This document shows positions 1 to 7,063 of a stretch of DNA of 11,282 bases, one piece after another. Each line of letters begins with the position of its first letter. The first letter of the stretch is position 1. The DNA is from Chloroflexota bacterium (GTDB taxonomy: Bacteria > Chloroflexota > Limnocylindria > Limnocylindrales > CSP1-4): positions 1 to 11,282 of the forward strand of contig JAGDMV010000046.1 in assembly GCA_017860675.1 (NCBI GenBank), written 5' to 3'. The position numbers were made by a program, and so were the translations under genes. The notes under the pieces were generated by a model that worked only from the letters and a program-made list of their open reading frames with translations, had not been told where the DNA came from and did no database searches.

Positions 1-1326
1 GACGACCTGGACCCGGTTGCCCTCTACGCCGCCGCCCGCGAGCTGGACCTCGAGGCGGCCCTGTGGCTCCAGCCGGCAGCCGGTTTCGCCCTGGTCGGCA
101 TCGGCCGCGCGCGCGCCATCGAGGCGGAAGGGCCGGACCGCTTCGCCGCCGCCGGCGCCGAATGGGCGTCGCTGGCCGCCGACCTTGCCTCGCCCGCCGC
201 CCTCCCGCGCGGCGTCGGGCCGGTGCTGCTCGGCGGCCTCGGCTTCTCGCCGGGGCGACCGGCCGACCCCGCCTGGGCCGGTTTCGGCGCCGCCTCGCTG
301 GTCCTGCCCCGGACGTGCTGGGCGCGGACGTCGGACGGCTCGTGGCTGACGCAGGTCGCCGGAGATGCCGGTCCCGGCGACACCGGCACCCAGGGTGCGG
401 GCGGGTCCGTGCCGCCGTTCGAGGCGCTCGCCGGGCGTTCGCGAGCCCTCGCACCGGCCCCCGGGGCGGTCGCCGCCCGCCCGGTCGGGGCCCATCTCGT
501 CGAGGCGGGCAGCCGGCCTGACCGGGCAGCCTGGGACCGGCTTGTCGGCCTGTACGCGGGGGCGGTGGGCCGCGGCCGGCTGGACAAGGTCGTGCTCGCG
601 CGACGGCTCGAGCTCCGATCGCCGATCGAGCTCGACGTGCCGAACGCGCTCCGCCGCCTGGCCGCCTCGGCCCCCGAGTCGACGGTCTTCGCCTTCGGCC
701 GGGGGAGCCGGACCTTCCTTGGGGCAACTCCGGAGCGACTCGTCCGCAGCGAGGGCCGGGCCTTCGCCACGGTCGCCCTGGCCGGCTCCATCCGGCGCGG
801 GGCCGACGCAGCCGAGGACGCTGCGCTGGCATCCGCGCTGCTGGCGTCGGAGAAGGAGCGCGAGGAGCACGGCGTCGTGGTGGACATGCTGCGGGAGAGC
901 CTCGCCCCCCTGTGCGAGTCGCTCGAGGTGGATCGCGGCCCGGGGGTCATGCGGCTGCGCGACGTCCAGCATCTCGTGACCGAGGTTCGCGGCCGGCTCC
1001 ACCGGCAGGCGGGCATGCTGGCGCTGGCGGAGGTGATCCACCCGACGCCGGCGGTCGGCGGCGAGCCGCGCGACCTCGCCCTGGAGCTCATCGCCGAGCA
1101 CGAGGGCTTCGAGCGCGGCTGGTATGCCGGTCCGGTCGGCTGGGTGGACGTCGCCGGCGACGGCGAGCTTGCCGTCGCCCTCCGCTCGGGTATCGTCGCC
1201 GGGACGGGAGCGACGTTGTTCGCCGGCTGCGGAATCGTGGCCGACTCGGATGCCGGTCAGGAATGGGAGGAATCGCGGGTGAAGCTGCGCACGGTCGCCG
1301 GGGCGCTGGGGAGGCTCGACTGGTGA
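1..1326 (+). CDS. menF: Isochorismate synthase MenF (5' end outside window)
   Basis: This enzyme would isomerise chorismate to isochorismate with Mg2+, the entry step of classical menaquinone synthesis. The frame is open from base 1 with no start in context, so the N-terminus lies outside the window; 441 codons are visible against about 430-470 for the family. Chorismate-binding motifs run in order: DKVVLAR with the family lysine at 586-588; FLGATPERLV with the active-site Glu at 733-735; ALAGSIRRG; SEKEREEHGVVVD; DVQHLVTEV; HPTPAVGG; and ERGWYAGPVGW around 1111-1143. It ends with the GIVADSD...E..ES..K segment. The AGS form is one I associate with isochorismate synthases such as DhbC, whereas anthranilate synthases usually have AGT, but I could not check this. 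Salicylate or anthranilate synthase would be the alternatives, but the menD neighbour, whose start overlaps its stop by four bases, settles the assignment. Confidence 0.93.
   Translation, partial: DDLDPVALYAAARELDLEAALWLQPAAGFALVGIGRARAIEAEGPDRFAAAGAEWASLAADLASPAALPRGVGPVLLGGLGFSPGRPADPAWAGFGAASLVLPRTCWARTSDGSWLTQVAGDAGPGDTGTQGAGGSVPPFEALAGRSRALAPAPGAVAARPVGAHLVEAGSRPDRAAWDRLVGLYAGAVGRGRLDKVVLARRLELRSPIELDVPNALRRLAASAPESTVFAFGRGSRTFLGATPERLVRSEGRAFATVALAGSIRRGADAAEDAALASALLASEKEREEHGVVVDMLRESLAPLCESLEVDRGPGVMRLRDVQHLVTEVRGRLHRQAGMLALAEVIHPTPAVGGEPRDLALELIAEHEGFERGWYAGPVGWVDVAGDGELAVALRSGIVAGTGATLFAGCGIVADSDAGQEWEESRVKLRTVAGALGRLDW
1308..1314 (+). promoter_or_regulatory. Ribosome binding site for menD
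   Basis: GGGGAGG lies inside the 3' end of menF, 8 bases before the GTG at 1323. It fixes that GTG as the menD start, although the frame is open much further upstream. Confidence 0.7.
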
Positions 1327-3266
1327 GCGCGGACGGCTCGCGATCTCTCGGCCGAGGGGATGCCACCGGGCCGAGCAGGGCCGCCTCGACACCTGGGCCT
1401 GCCGGGGCTGCCGGCCCGGGGCCGCGCTCGCTGGCCGCCGGAGTGCGCGCGTTCGTCGACGAGCTGGCCCGGGCCGGCCTCCGGGACGCGGTCGTCTGCC
1501 CCGGCTCGCGCTCGACGCCGATAGCGCTCGCCCTGCGGGCCCATCCGGCCATCCAGGTCCGGGTCGTGCTCGACGAGCGGGTGGCCGGCTTCTTCGCGCT
1601 TGGCCTGGCCCGGACCGCGCGCCGGCCCGTCGCGGTCGCGGTGACGTCGGGGACGGCGGCGGCCGAGCTTCTGCCGGCCGTGGTCGAGGCGTCGTTGGCC
1701 CGCGTGCCGCTCCTCCTCCTGACGGCCGACCGGCCGCCCGAGCTGCGCGACCGGGGCGCCCCCCAGACGATCGACCAGGTGCGCCTGTACGGCGGCCACG
1801 CGAAGTGGTTCGTCGACCTGCCGGTGCCCGACGGCCTGCCGGTCACGGTCCGTCACCTGCGCACGGTCGCGGGCCGGGCGATGGCGACCGCCATGGCCGG
1901 CCCCGCCGGGCCAGTCCATCTCAACCTGCCGTTCCGTGAGCCGCTGATCCCGGAGGGAGCGCTCGGGCCGGAAGACGAGCCGGCCGGCGTCCACGGCGGC
2001 CGTGTGGGCCCGTTCAGCGAGGTAGTCGGGGCGAGGCGCCTGCTCGCGTCCACGGAGCTCGAGGCGCTCGCCGACCGGCTCGACCGGTTCGATCGCGGGC
2101 TCATCGTGGCCGGGCCGCAGGACGACCCGGCGCTGCCGCCGGCCGTGGCCCGGCTCGCGGCCGCGCTGGACTGGCCGGTCCTTGCCGACGCGCTGTCGGG
2201 CCTCCGCTGCGGTCCCACCGAGCGGTCGCGCGTCGTCGACCGCGGCGACCTGCTCTGCCGGCCGTCTCGATGGCTGGAGGGTCACCGCCCGGACCTGGTG
2301 CTGCGTTTCGGCGCGGCCCCGACCTCGAAGGCGGTCGCCGCCCTGGAGGCGGCCGCCCCGGTCCACCTGGTCGTCGACGGCGAGGGTGGCTTCCGCGAGC
2401 CGGACATCGTCCCGACGACGTTCGTCCACGCGGACGCGGCGGCGACGGCCCTCGCCCTGGCCGAGCTGTTCGCGGTCGACCGGGCGCGGACCCGTGCCGA
2501 CCGTTTCCGGCCGGGCCACGTGCGCGGTTCCAGCTGGGCCGACGAGTGGCTGGCAGCCGAGCACGTGGCCGAGCGGGCCGTCCGCGACCGCCTGGCGATC
2601 ATCGCCGCGCGGGGAGAGCCCTTCGAGGGCGAGCCGTTCCGGTACCTGGCCGATCTCCTGCAGCCCGGGTCGATCCTGTGGGCCGGCAACTCGATGCCGA
2701 TCCGGGACCTGGACGCCTTCCTGCCGGGTTCCGGCAGGGCCATCCGCCTGCTTGCCAACCGCGGGGCCAACGGGATCGACGGGACGGTCTCGGCCGCCGT
2801 CGGCTCGGCGGCGGCGGGCGCGGGTCACGTTGCGATGGTGGTCGGCGACCTGGCCTTCCTCCACGACCTGGGGGCGCTGATCGCAGCCCGGCTGCACGGA
2901 CTCGACCTGACGCTGGTGCTGGTCAACAACGACGGCGGCGGCATCTTCTCGTTCCTGCCCCAGGCATCGGCCAACGCCCCCGGAGCGGGGCTCCCGGCGG
3001 CCTTCGAGGAGCTGTTCGGAACGCCCCACGGCGTCGATCCGGGCCCGCTCGCGACGGCCCTCGGGGCCGGGCATTGCCTGGCCGGTCCCGGCGAGCTTCG
3101 CGAGGCGCTGGCGTCGGCCATCGACGCCCGCGGCGTCCAGGTGGTCGAGATGCGCTCCGACCGGGGCCGCAACGTCACGCTCCACCGCGAGCTTGCCGGC
3201 GCGGTGATGGCGGCGCTCGACGAGCTGGCGGCCGGGCTGGGGCAGTCCGCGGAGACCGGCCGGTGA
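1323..3266 (+). CDS. menD: SEPHCHC synthase MenD (ThDP-dependent)
   Basis: MenD adds decarboxylated 2-oxoglutarate to isochorismate, giving SEPHCHC. It is a cytosolic thiamine-diphosphate enzyme of 647 residues, against about 550-600 usually. The hallmark CPGSRSTP sits at residues 59-66, followed by DERVAGFFALGLA, where Glu85 fits the conserved ThDP-activating glutamate. Next come TSGTAAAELLPAV and TADRPPELRDRGAPQTIDQ. The C-terminal ThDP domain has GNSMPIRDLD (from 455), RGANGIDGTVSAAVGS, GDLAFLHDL (from 508) and NNDGGGIFSFLPQ (from 535), which form the GD...NN cofactor motif. The GTG start was chosen because it overlaps the menF stop as GTGA and has a good ribosome binding site; the open frame upstream (from about 912) reads as menF shadow. 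Residues 2 to about 38 are a Ser/Pro/Gly/Ala-rich leader absent from typical MenD, which explains most of the extra length. The assignment is secure. Confidence 0.97.
   Translation: MSADGSRSLGRGDATGPSRAASTPGPAGAAGPGPRSLAAGVRAFVDELARAGLRDAVVCPGSRSTPIALALRAHPAIQVRVVLDERVAGFFALGLARTARRPVAVAVTSGTAAAELLPAVVEASLARVPLLLLTADRPPELRDRGAPQTIDQVRLYGGHAKWFVDLPVPDGLPVTVRHLRTVAGRAMATAMAGPAGPVHLNLPFREPLIPEGALGPEDEPAGVHGGRVGPFSEVVGARRLLASTELEALADRLDRFDRGLIVAGPQDDPALPPAVARLAAALDWPVLADALSGLRCGPTERSRVVDRGDLLCRPSRWLEGHRPDLVLRFGAAPTSKAVAALEAAAPVHLVVDGEGGFREPDIVPTTFVHADAAATALALAELFAVDRARTRADRFRPGHVRGSSWADEWLAAEHVAERAVRDRLAIIAARGEPFEGEPFRYLADLLQPGSILWAGNSMPIRDLDAFLPGSGRAIRLLANRGANGIDGTVSAAVGSAAAGAGHVAMVVGDLAFLHDLGALIAARLHGLDLTLVLVNNDGGGIFSFLPQASANAPGAGLPAAFEELFGTPHGVDPGPLATALGAGHCLAGPGELREALASAIDARGVQVVEMRSDRGRNVTLHRELAGAVMAALDELAAGLGQSAETGR
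3251..3255 (+). promoter_or_regulatory. Ribosome binding site for menH
   Basis: GGAGA lies 7 bases before the GTG at 3263, inside the end of menD. It supports the GTG start over the in-frame ATG at 3281. Confidence 0.55.
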
Positions 3267-4147
3267 GCGAGCGCCTGCGGATGCAGGTCCACGGCATGCC
3301 CTGGACGGTGCGCGTGACCGGTCGCGGGCAGCCGGTCCTCCTCCTCCACGGCTTCAGCGGGAGCGGCCTGTCGTGGGCCGGCGTCGCCGGGCTTGGCGAG
3401 CGTTTCCGGGCGATCGTCCCCGACCTGCCGGGTCACGGCGGAACCGGCTGGGCGGCGGCCGAGCCGGCGCCGGGAACCGGCCGGGCCGGCCGGCCCGTGG
3501 CGAACGGCCCGAAGGACGCCGGCAGGTCGCGCGCATCGGTCGAGCGGACTGCCGACGACCTGGCCACGATCCTCCGGCGGCTGGGCGCCTCGCGCGTCGA
3601 CGTGGTCGGCTACTCGCTGGGTGCCCGGGTGGCGCTTCGGCTGGCGATCGTGCACCCGGAGGTGATCGGCCGGCTCGTGCTCGAGGCGCCGTCGGCCGGA
3701 ATCGTCGACCCGGCGGCACGCGAGTCGCGCGTGGCTCTCGACACCGAGCGAGCGCGACTGGTGGTCGAGGAGGGGATCGAGGCGTTCGCCGAGCGCTGGG
3801 AGGCCGAGCCGGTCCTCGCCGGCGAAGCCGCCCTGCCGGCCGCGGCACGCGAGAGCCAGCGTGCGATCCGCCGGGCGAACACGCCGCTCGGCCTGGCCGC
3901 GTCGCTCCTCTACGCCGGCCAGGGCGCCATGGAGCCGCTCCACGACCGGCTCGTCGAGGTCCGGGCGCCGGTCCTGGTGATCGTCGGCGCGGACGACCCG
4001 GTCCGGGCCCGGGCGGAGGCTGTCGCCGCCGCCATCCCGGGGGCCCGCCTCGCGACGGTGGCCGGGGCCGGTCACGCCCCCCATCTCGAGCGGCCCGACC
4101 GCTTCCATGCCCTTGTCCTTGACTTCCTCACGGAGGCCGCGCCATGA
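3263..4147 (+). CDS. menH: SHCHC synthase MenH (alpha/beta hydrolase)
   Basis: In this context the product is the lyase that removes pyruvate from SEPHCHC to give SHCHC, the step after MenD. It is an alpha/beta-hydrolase of 294 residues. LLLHGFSGSG forms the oxyanion region, then DLPGHGGTG (from 54), VVGYSLGARVAL with nucleophile Ser118, VIVGADDP with the likely acid Asp245, and GAGHAPHLERP with His271. The GYSLGxRVA elbow is the form known from Escherichia coli MenH, and the complete triad agrees. Residues about 63-91 are a Gly/Ala/Pro/Arg-rich insert between the DLPGHG loop and the next helix, probably a disordered surface loop. The GTG start overlaps the menD stop as GTGA; the longer open frame upstream is menD shadow. 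By sequence alone it could be another esterase, so the MenH role rests partly on its position between menD and menB. Confidence 0.88.
   Translation: MSERLRMQVHGMPWTVRVTGRGQPVLLLHGFSGSGLSWAGVAGLGERFRAIVPDLPGHGGTGWAAAEPAPGTGRAGRPVANGPKDAGRSRASVERTADDLATILRRLGASRVDVVGYSLGARVALRLAIVHPEVIGRLVLEAPSAGIVDPAARESRVALDTERARLVVEEGIEAFAERWEAEPVLAGEAALPAAARESQRAIRRANTPLGLAASLLYAGQGAMEPLHDRLVEVRAPVLVIVGADDPVRARAEAVAAAIPGARLATVAGAGHAPHLERPDRFHALVLDFLTEAAP
4132..4136 (+). promoter_or_regulatory. Ribosome binding site for menB
   Basis: GGAGG lies 7 bases before the ATG at 4144, within the last codons of menH. It supports that ATG start and coupling to menH. Confidence 0.7.
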
Positions 4148-4971
4148 CCACGCCCGTCACCTGGACTCCTGCGGGGGAGTACCGCGACATCCGCTACGAG
4201 CACTCCGGGACGGGGATCGCCAAGGTGACGATCGACCGGCCGGAGGTCCGCAACGCCTTCCGCCCGGAGACGGTCACCGAGCTGATCGACGCTTTCGCCC
4301 GGATCCGGGACGACGCGTCGATCGGCTGCGTGCTCCTGACCGGGGCGGGCGAGCTGGCCTTCTGCTCGGGCGGCGACCAGCGCTACAAGGGCCGCGGCGG
4401 CTACGTCGGCTCGGACGGCCTGGCCCGGTTGAACGTGCTCGACCTGCAGCGCCAGATCCGCTCGCTGCCCGTGCCCGTGATCGCCCTGGTGAACGGCTAC
4501 GCCATCGGCGGCGGGCACGTGCTCCACGTCGTCTGCGACCTGTCGATCGCCTCCGAGAACGCGGTCTTCGGCCAGGTCGGGCCGCGGGTGGGCAGCTTCG
4601 ACGCGGGCTTCGGCATCGGGCTGCTGGCGCGCCTCGTCGGCGACAAGCGGGCCAAGGAGATCTGGTTCCTCTGCCGCCAGTACACGGCCTCGGAGGCCCT
4701 GGCGATGGGCCTGGTCAACAAGGTCGTGCCGCTCGCCGACCTGGAGGCGGAGGGCGTCGCCTGGGCCGACGAGATCCTGCAGATGAGCCCGACGGCGATC
4801 CGCTTCCTCAAGTCTGCCTTCCTCGTCGCCACCGACGGGCTGGCCGGGCTCCAGGAGTTCGCCGGCAACGCGACTGGCCTGTTCTACACGACGGACGAGG
4901 CCCACGAAGGCTCGCGCGCCTTCCTCGAGAAGCGGGCGCCGGACTTCGGCACGTACCCGCGGCGCCCCTGA
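4144..4971 (+). CDS. menB: 1,4-dihydroxy-2-naphthoyl-CoA synthase MenB
   Basis: MenB is a crotonase-fold enzyme that closes the second ring of OSB-CoA by an intramolecular Claisen condensation, giving DHNA-CoA. The 275 residues match the family (E. coli 285). Visible motifs are IDRPEVRNAFRP near the N-terminus, FCSGGDQ with the GGD oxyanion-hole turn, NGYAIGGGHVLHVVCDL, and FGQVGPRVGSFDAGFG. In the last motif Ser151 and Asp153 align with E. coli Ser161 and Asp163. The C-terminus has GLFYTTDEAHEG with Tyr248, aligning with Tyr258, and AFLEKRAPDF. Gly146 sits where bicarbonate-dependent (type I) MenB has glycine; type II enzymes such as the mycobacterial one have Asp. The ATG overlaps the menH stop as ATGA. 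No truncation or missing active-site residue was seen. Length and motifs together exclude a generic enoyl-CoA hydratase. Confidence 0.97.
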   Translation: MTTPVTWTPAGEYRDIRYEHSGTGIAKVTIDRPEVRNAFRPETVTELIDAFARIRDDASIGCVLLTGAGELAFCSGGDQRYKGRGGYVGSDGLARLNVLDLQRQIRSLPVPVIALVNGYAIGGGHVLHVVCDLSIASENAVFGQVGPRVGSFDAGFGIGLLARLVGDKRAKEIWFLCRQYTASEALAMGLVNKVVPLADLEAEGVAWADEILQMSPTAIRFLKSAFLVATDGLAGLQEFAGNATGLFYTTDEAHEGSRAFLEKRAPDFGTYPRRP

Positions 4972-4973
4972 CG

Positions 4974-5897
4974 ATGGCCGCCCAGCCCGCCGCGGCTCAG
5001 AGGCCGACCGCCCTCCGCACCTGGCTGCTGGCGATCAGGCCGGCCACCCTGCCGGCCGCGACGAGCGGGGTCGTGGCCGGGATCGGCGCGGCCCTCGCGG
5101 TGGGGGCTCCGTTCCGGCTCGACACGGCCCTCGCCTGCCTGGCGGTCGCCCTGCTGCTGCAGGTGCTGGCCAATCTCGGCAACGACCTGTCCGACTTCCG
5201 GCGTGGCACCGACACGCCCGACCGGGTGGGGCCGACCCGGGTGGCCGCGTCGCGCCTGGTGTCCGAGCGCCAGCTCGAGGTCGCGATCGCCGTCGTGATC
5301 GGGCTGGCGGGCCTGGTCGGGCTGTGGCTCGTGTTCGTCGGGGGCTGGGTCATCCTCGTCCTCGGGTTGCTCGCCGTGGTCGCCGCCCTGGCCTACACGG
5401 GCGGCCCCTGGCCGTACGGCTACCGGGCCCTGGGCGAGGTCTTCGTCTTCGTCTTCTTCGGCCTCGTGGCCGTCGTCGGGACCGCCTATCTCCAGGCCGG
5501 CCGGCTCGAGCCGCTCTTCTTCGTCGCGGCCGTGCCGATCGGGGCGCTGGTGACCGCGATCCTGGTCGTCAACAACCTGCGCGACATCCCGACGGACCGG
5601 GCGACGGGCAAGCGGACCCTGGCGGTGCTGCTGGGCGAGCACTGGACGAAGGTCGAGTACACGCTCCTCGTCGTCGGTGCCTACGCGATCCCGGCCGGGC
5701 TGCTCCTGGCCGGGCTCGGCATGGCCCAGCTGCTGCCGCTGGCCACCGCGCCGCTGGCTGCCGGGCCGCTCCGCACCGTTCGCCGGTTCGGTGACCGGCG
5801 GGACCTCAACCTGGCGCTGAAGGGCACGGCCCGGGTCTCGCTGGTCTTCGCCCTGGCCTTCGCCATCGCCCTCGCCCTCGGGGATCGGCGGCCGTGA
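4974..5897 (+). CDS. menA: 1,4-dihydroxy-2-naphthoate polyprenyltransferase MenA
   Basis: MenA attaches a polyprenyl chain to DHNA with loss of CO2, giving demethylmenaquinone in the cytoplasmic membrane. The 307-residue protein belongs to the UbiA prenyltransferase superfamily. The first Asp-rich motif is NDLSDFRRGTDTPDRVGP from Asn70, and the second is NNLRDIPTDRATGKRTLAV from Asn200; both have the MenA rather than UbiA or heme-O-synthase form. Long hydrophobic segments alternate throughout, consistent with roughly eight or nine membrane helices. An Arg-rich loop around residues 272-280 precedes the last helix. The start is the ATG two bases after the menB stop, because WLLAIRPATLPAA, the normal MenA beginning, follows at about residue 16; the open frame further upstream is menB shadow. 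No clear Shine-Dalgarno precedes it, so translation probably depends on ribosomes finishing menB. Its stop overlaps menC as GTGA. Confidence 0.95.
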   Translation: MAAQPAAAQRPTALRTWLLAIRPATLPAATSGVVAGIGAALAVGAPFRLDTALACLAVALLLQVLANLGNDLSDFRRGTDTPDRVGPTRVAASRLVSERQLEVAIAVVIGLAGLVGLWLVFVGGWVILVLGLLAVVAALAYTGGPWPYGYRALGEVFVFVFFGLVAVVGTAYLQAGRLEPLFFVAAVPIGALVTAILVVNNLRDIPTDRATGKRTLAVLLGEHWTKVEYTLLVVGAYAIPAGLLLAGLGMAQLLPLATAPLAAGPLRTVRRFGDRRDLNLALKGTARVSLVFALAFAIALALGDRRP

Positions 5898-7063
5898 CCG
5901 ATCCAGCGCGCAGCGCGCACCCCGGCGATCCGGCCGCGCTCCGGGCCCTGCTCGACCGTGTCCAGGTGCGGGGCATGTCCGCGGTGCGGGTGCGGGTCCC
6001 GTTCCGCCGGCCGTTCGCCACCGCGACCGGCATGTGGCTCCACCGCGAGGCATGGATCGTGCGGCTCGAGGCTGCGGACGGACGGGTCGGCCTGGGCGAA
6101 GCCGTGCTCGAGCCAGACGCCACCGAGGTGGAGGAGACGATCCTCGCGCGGGCGATCCGCGAGACCGCCGGCCGGGCGCGCGAGGGCGATCTGCCCGACG
6201 CCGCCGAGCTGGGCCTCCTGGGCGGGGTCGGTCGCGCCTTCCTCGCCGCCCTCGACGGGGCCCGGCTGGACCTGGCGCTCGAGCCGGACCGGCTGGCCGT
6301 GCCGGTGAACGGGACGATCTCCTTCGGTGGGCCGCGGGCCGGTGCCGAGGCCGCCCTCCAGGCGATCGAGGCCGGCTTCACCACTTTGAAGCTCAAGGCA
6401 GGCGCGGAGCGCGAGACTGAGGACCTCGTGGCCCGGGTACGGGCGATCCGCTCCGCCGTGGGGCCGGCCATCCGTCTCCGCCTCGACGTCAACGGGGCCT
6501 GGGACCTGCCCACGGCGGAGGACCGGCTCGAGGCGGTGGCCCGCTTCGACGTCGAGTACGTGGAGCAGCCGTTGCCGGCCGACGACATCGCCGGGGCGGC
6601 CGACCTCCGCTCGCGCGTCGCCGTCCCGATCGCCGCCGACGAGGCCGCGGGGTCCCCGGCGGCGGTGCGGAGCCTGCTGGCGGCCGGTGCAGTCGACGTC
6701 ATCGTGGTCAAGCCGGCCCGCGTCGGCGGCCCCGTCGCAGTTGCGGAGATCGCGGCTGCGGCCGCGCCGCGGGGCGTGCCCGTCGTCCTCAGCACGCTGT
6801 TCGAGACCGGGGTCGGGGTCGCTGCCGCCCGCGTGGCGGCCGCCGCGCTCCCCGCCGTGACCTGGCGGGGCCGGGCGGCCGCGCTGCCCCACGGTCTCGC
6901 GACCGCCGGCCTGCTCGAGCACGACCTGGTGCGGGCGCCGCTCGTCGTCGACGGCGGGAGGCTCAGCGCCCCGGGCGGGGAGGGGACCGGCGGCCTGGGC
7001 GTTGCCCTCGACGAGCGGGCGGTCCGCCGCTTTCGGGCGGAGACGGTCGAGGCTGCCGGGTGA
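5894..7063 (+). CDS. menC: o-Succinylbenzoate synthase MenC (enolase superfamily)
   Basis: MenC dehydrates SHCHC to o-succinylbenzoate. It is a 389-residue member of the enolase superfamily, muconate-lactonising-enzyme subgroup. The barrel shows the full catalytic set: TLKLKAG with Lys166 and Lys168, LRLDVNGAW with metal ligand Asp198, YVEQPLP with Glu224, IAADEA with Asp249-Glu250, and VVKPARVGG with Lys273. The 24-26 residue spacing of ligands is regular for the family. The capping domain is seen in PFRRPFATATG and GLGEAVLEPDA. GTG at 5894 overlaps the menA stop as GTGA. It adds about 27 residues before an alternative in-frame ATG at 5975, so the true N-terminus is uncertain; the Shine-Dalgarno here is weak (GGGGAT at 5880-5885). 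Enzymes of this family can also racemise N-acylamino acids or epimerise dipeptides, but the operon makes MenC by far the likeliest. Confidence 0.92.
   Translation: MTDPARSAHPGDPAALRALLDRVQVRGMSAVRVRVPFRRPFATATGMWLHREAWIVRLEAADGRVGLGEAVLEPDATEVEETILARAIRETAGRAREGDLPDAAELGLLGGVGRAFLAALDGARLDLALEPDRLAVPVNGTISFGGPRAGAEAALQAIEAGFTTLKLKAGAERETEDLVARVRAIRSAVGPAIRLRLDVNGAWDLPTAEDRLEAVARFDVEYVEQPLPADDIAGAADLRSRVAVPIAADEAAGSPAAVRSLLAAGAVDVIVVKPARVGGPVAVAEIAAAAAPRGVPVVLSTLFETGVGVAAARVAAAALPAVTWRGRAAALPHGLATAGLLEHDLVRAPLVVDGGRLSAPGGEGTGGLGVALDERAVRRFRAETVEAAG
7049..7052 (+). promoter_or_regulatory. Ribosome binding site for menE
   Basis: GAGG lies 7 bases before the GTG at 7060, inside the end of menC. 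It is a short but well-placed site, so confidence is moderate. Confidence 0.45.

Noticed and set aside
912..1322. Upstream extension of the menD reading frame
   Set aside because: The translated segment is Arg/Gly-rich shadow of menF, while the GTG at 1323 has a good ribosome binding site and starts shortly before the conserved MenD fold.
1257..3185. A 642-codon open frame on the minus strand opposite menD
   Set aside because: It is antisense to a clearly recognised MenD, shows no family motif and is rich in Arg/Gly/Gln, as expected for a shadow frame in very high-GC DNA. The same applies to 24-1091, 2825-4108, 4884-6053, 5681-6922, 5806-7437, 7495-8562, 8572-9411 and 9138-10109 on the minus strand.
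4107..4973. Upstream extension of the menA reading frame
   Set aside because: It overlaps all of menB in another frame and lacks hydrophobic segments; the ATG at 4974 directly precedes the normal MenA beginning.
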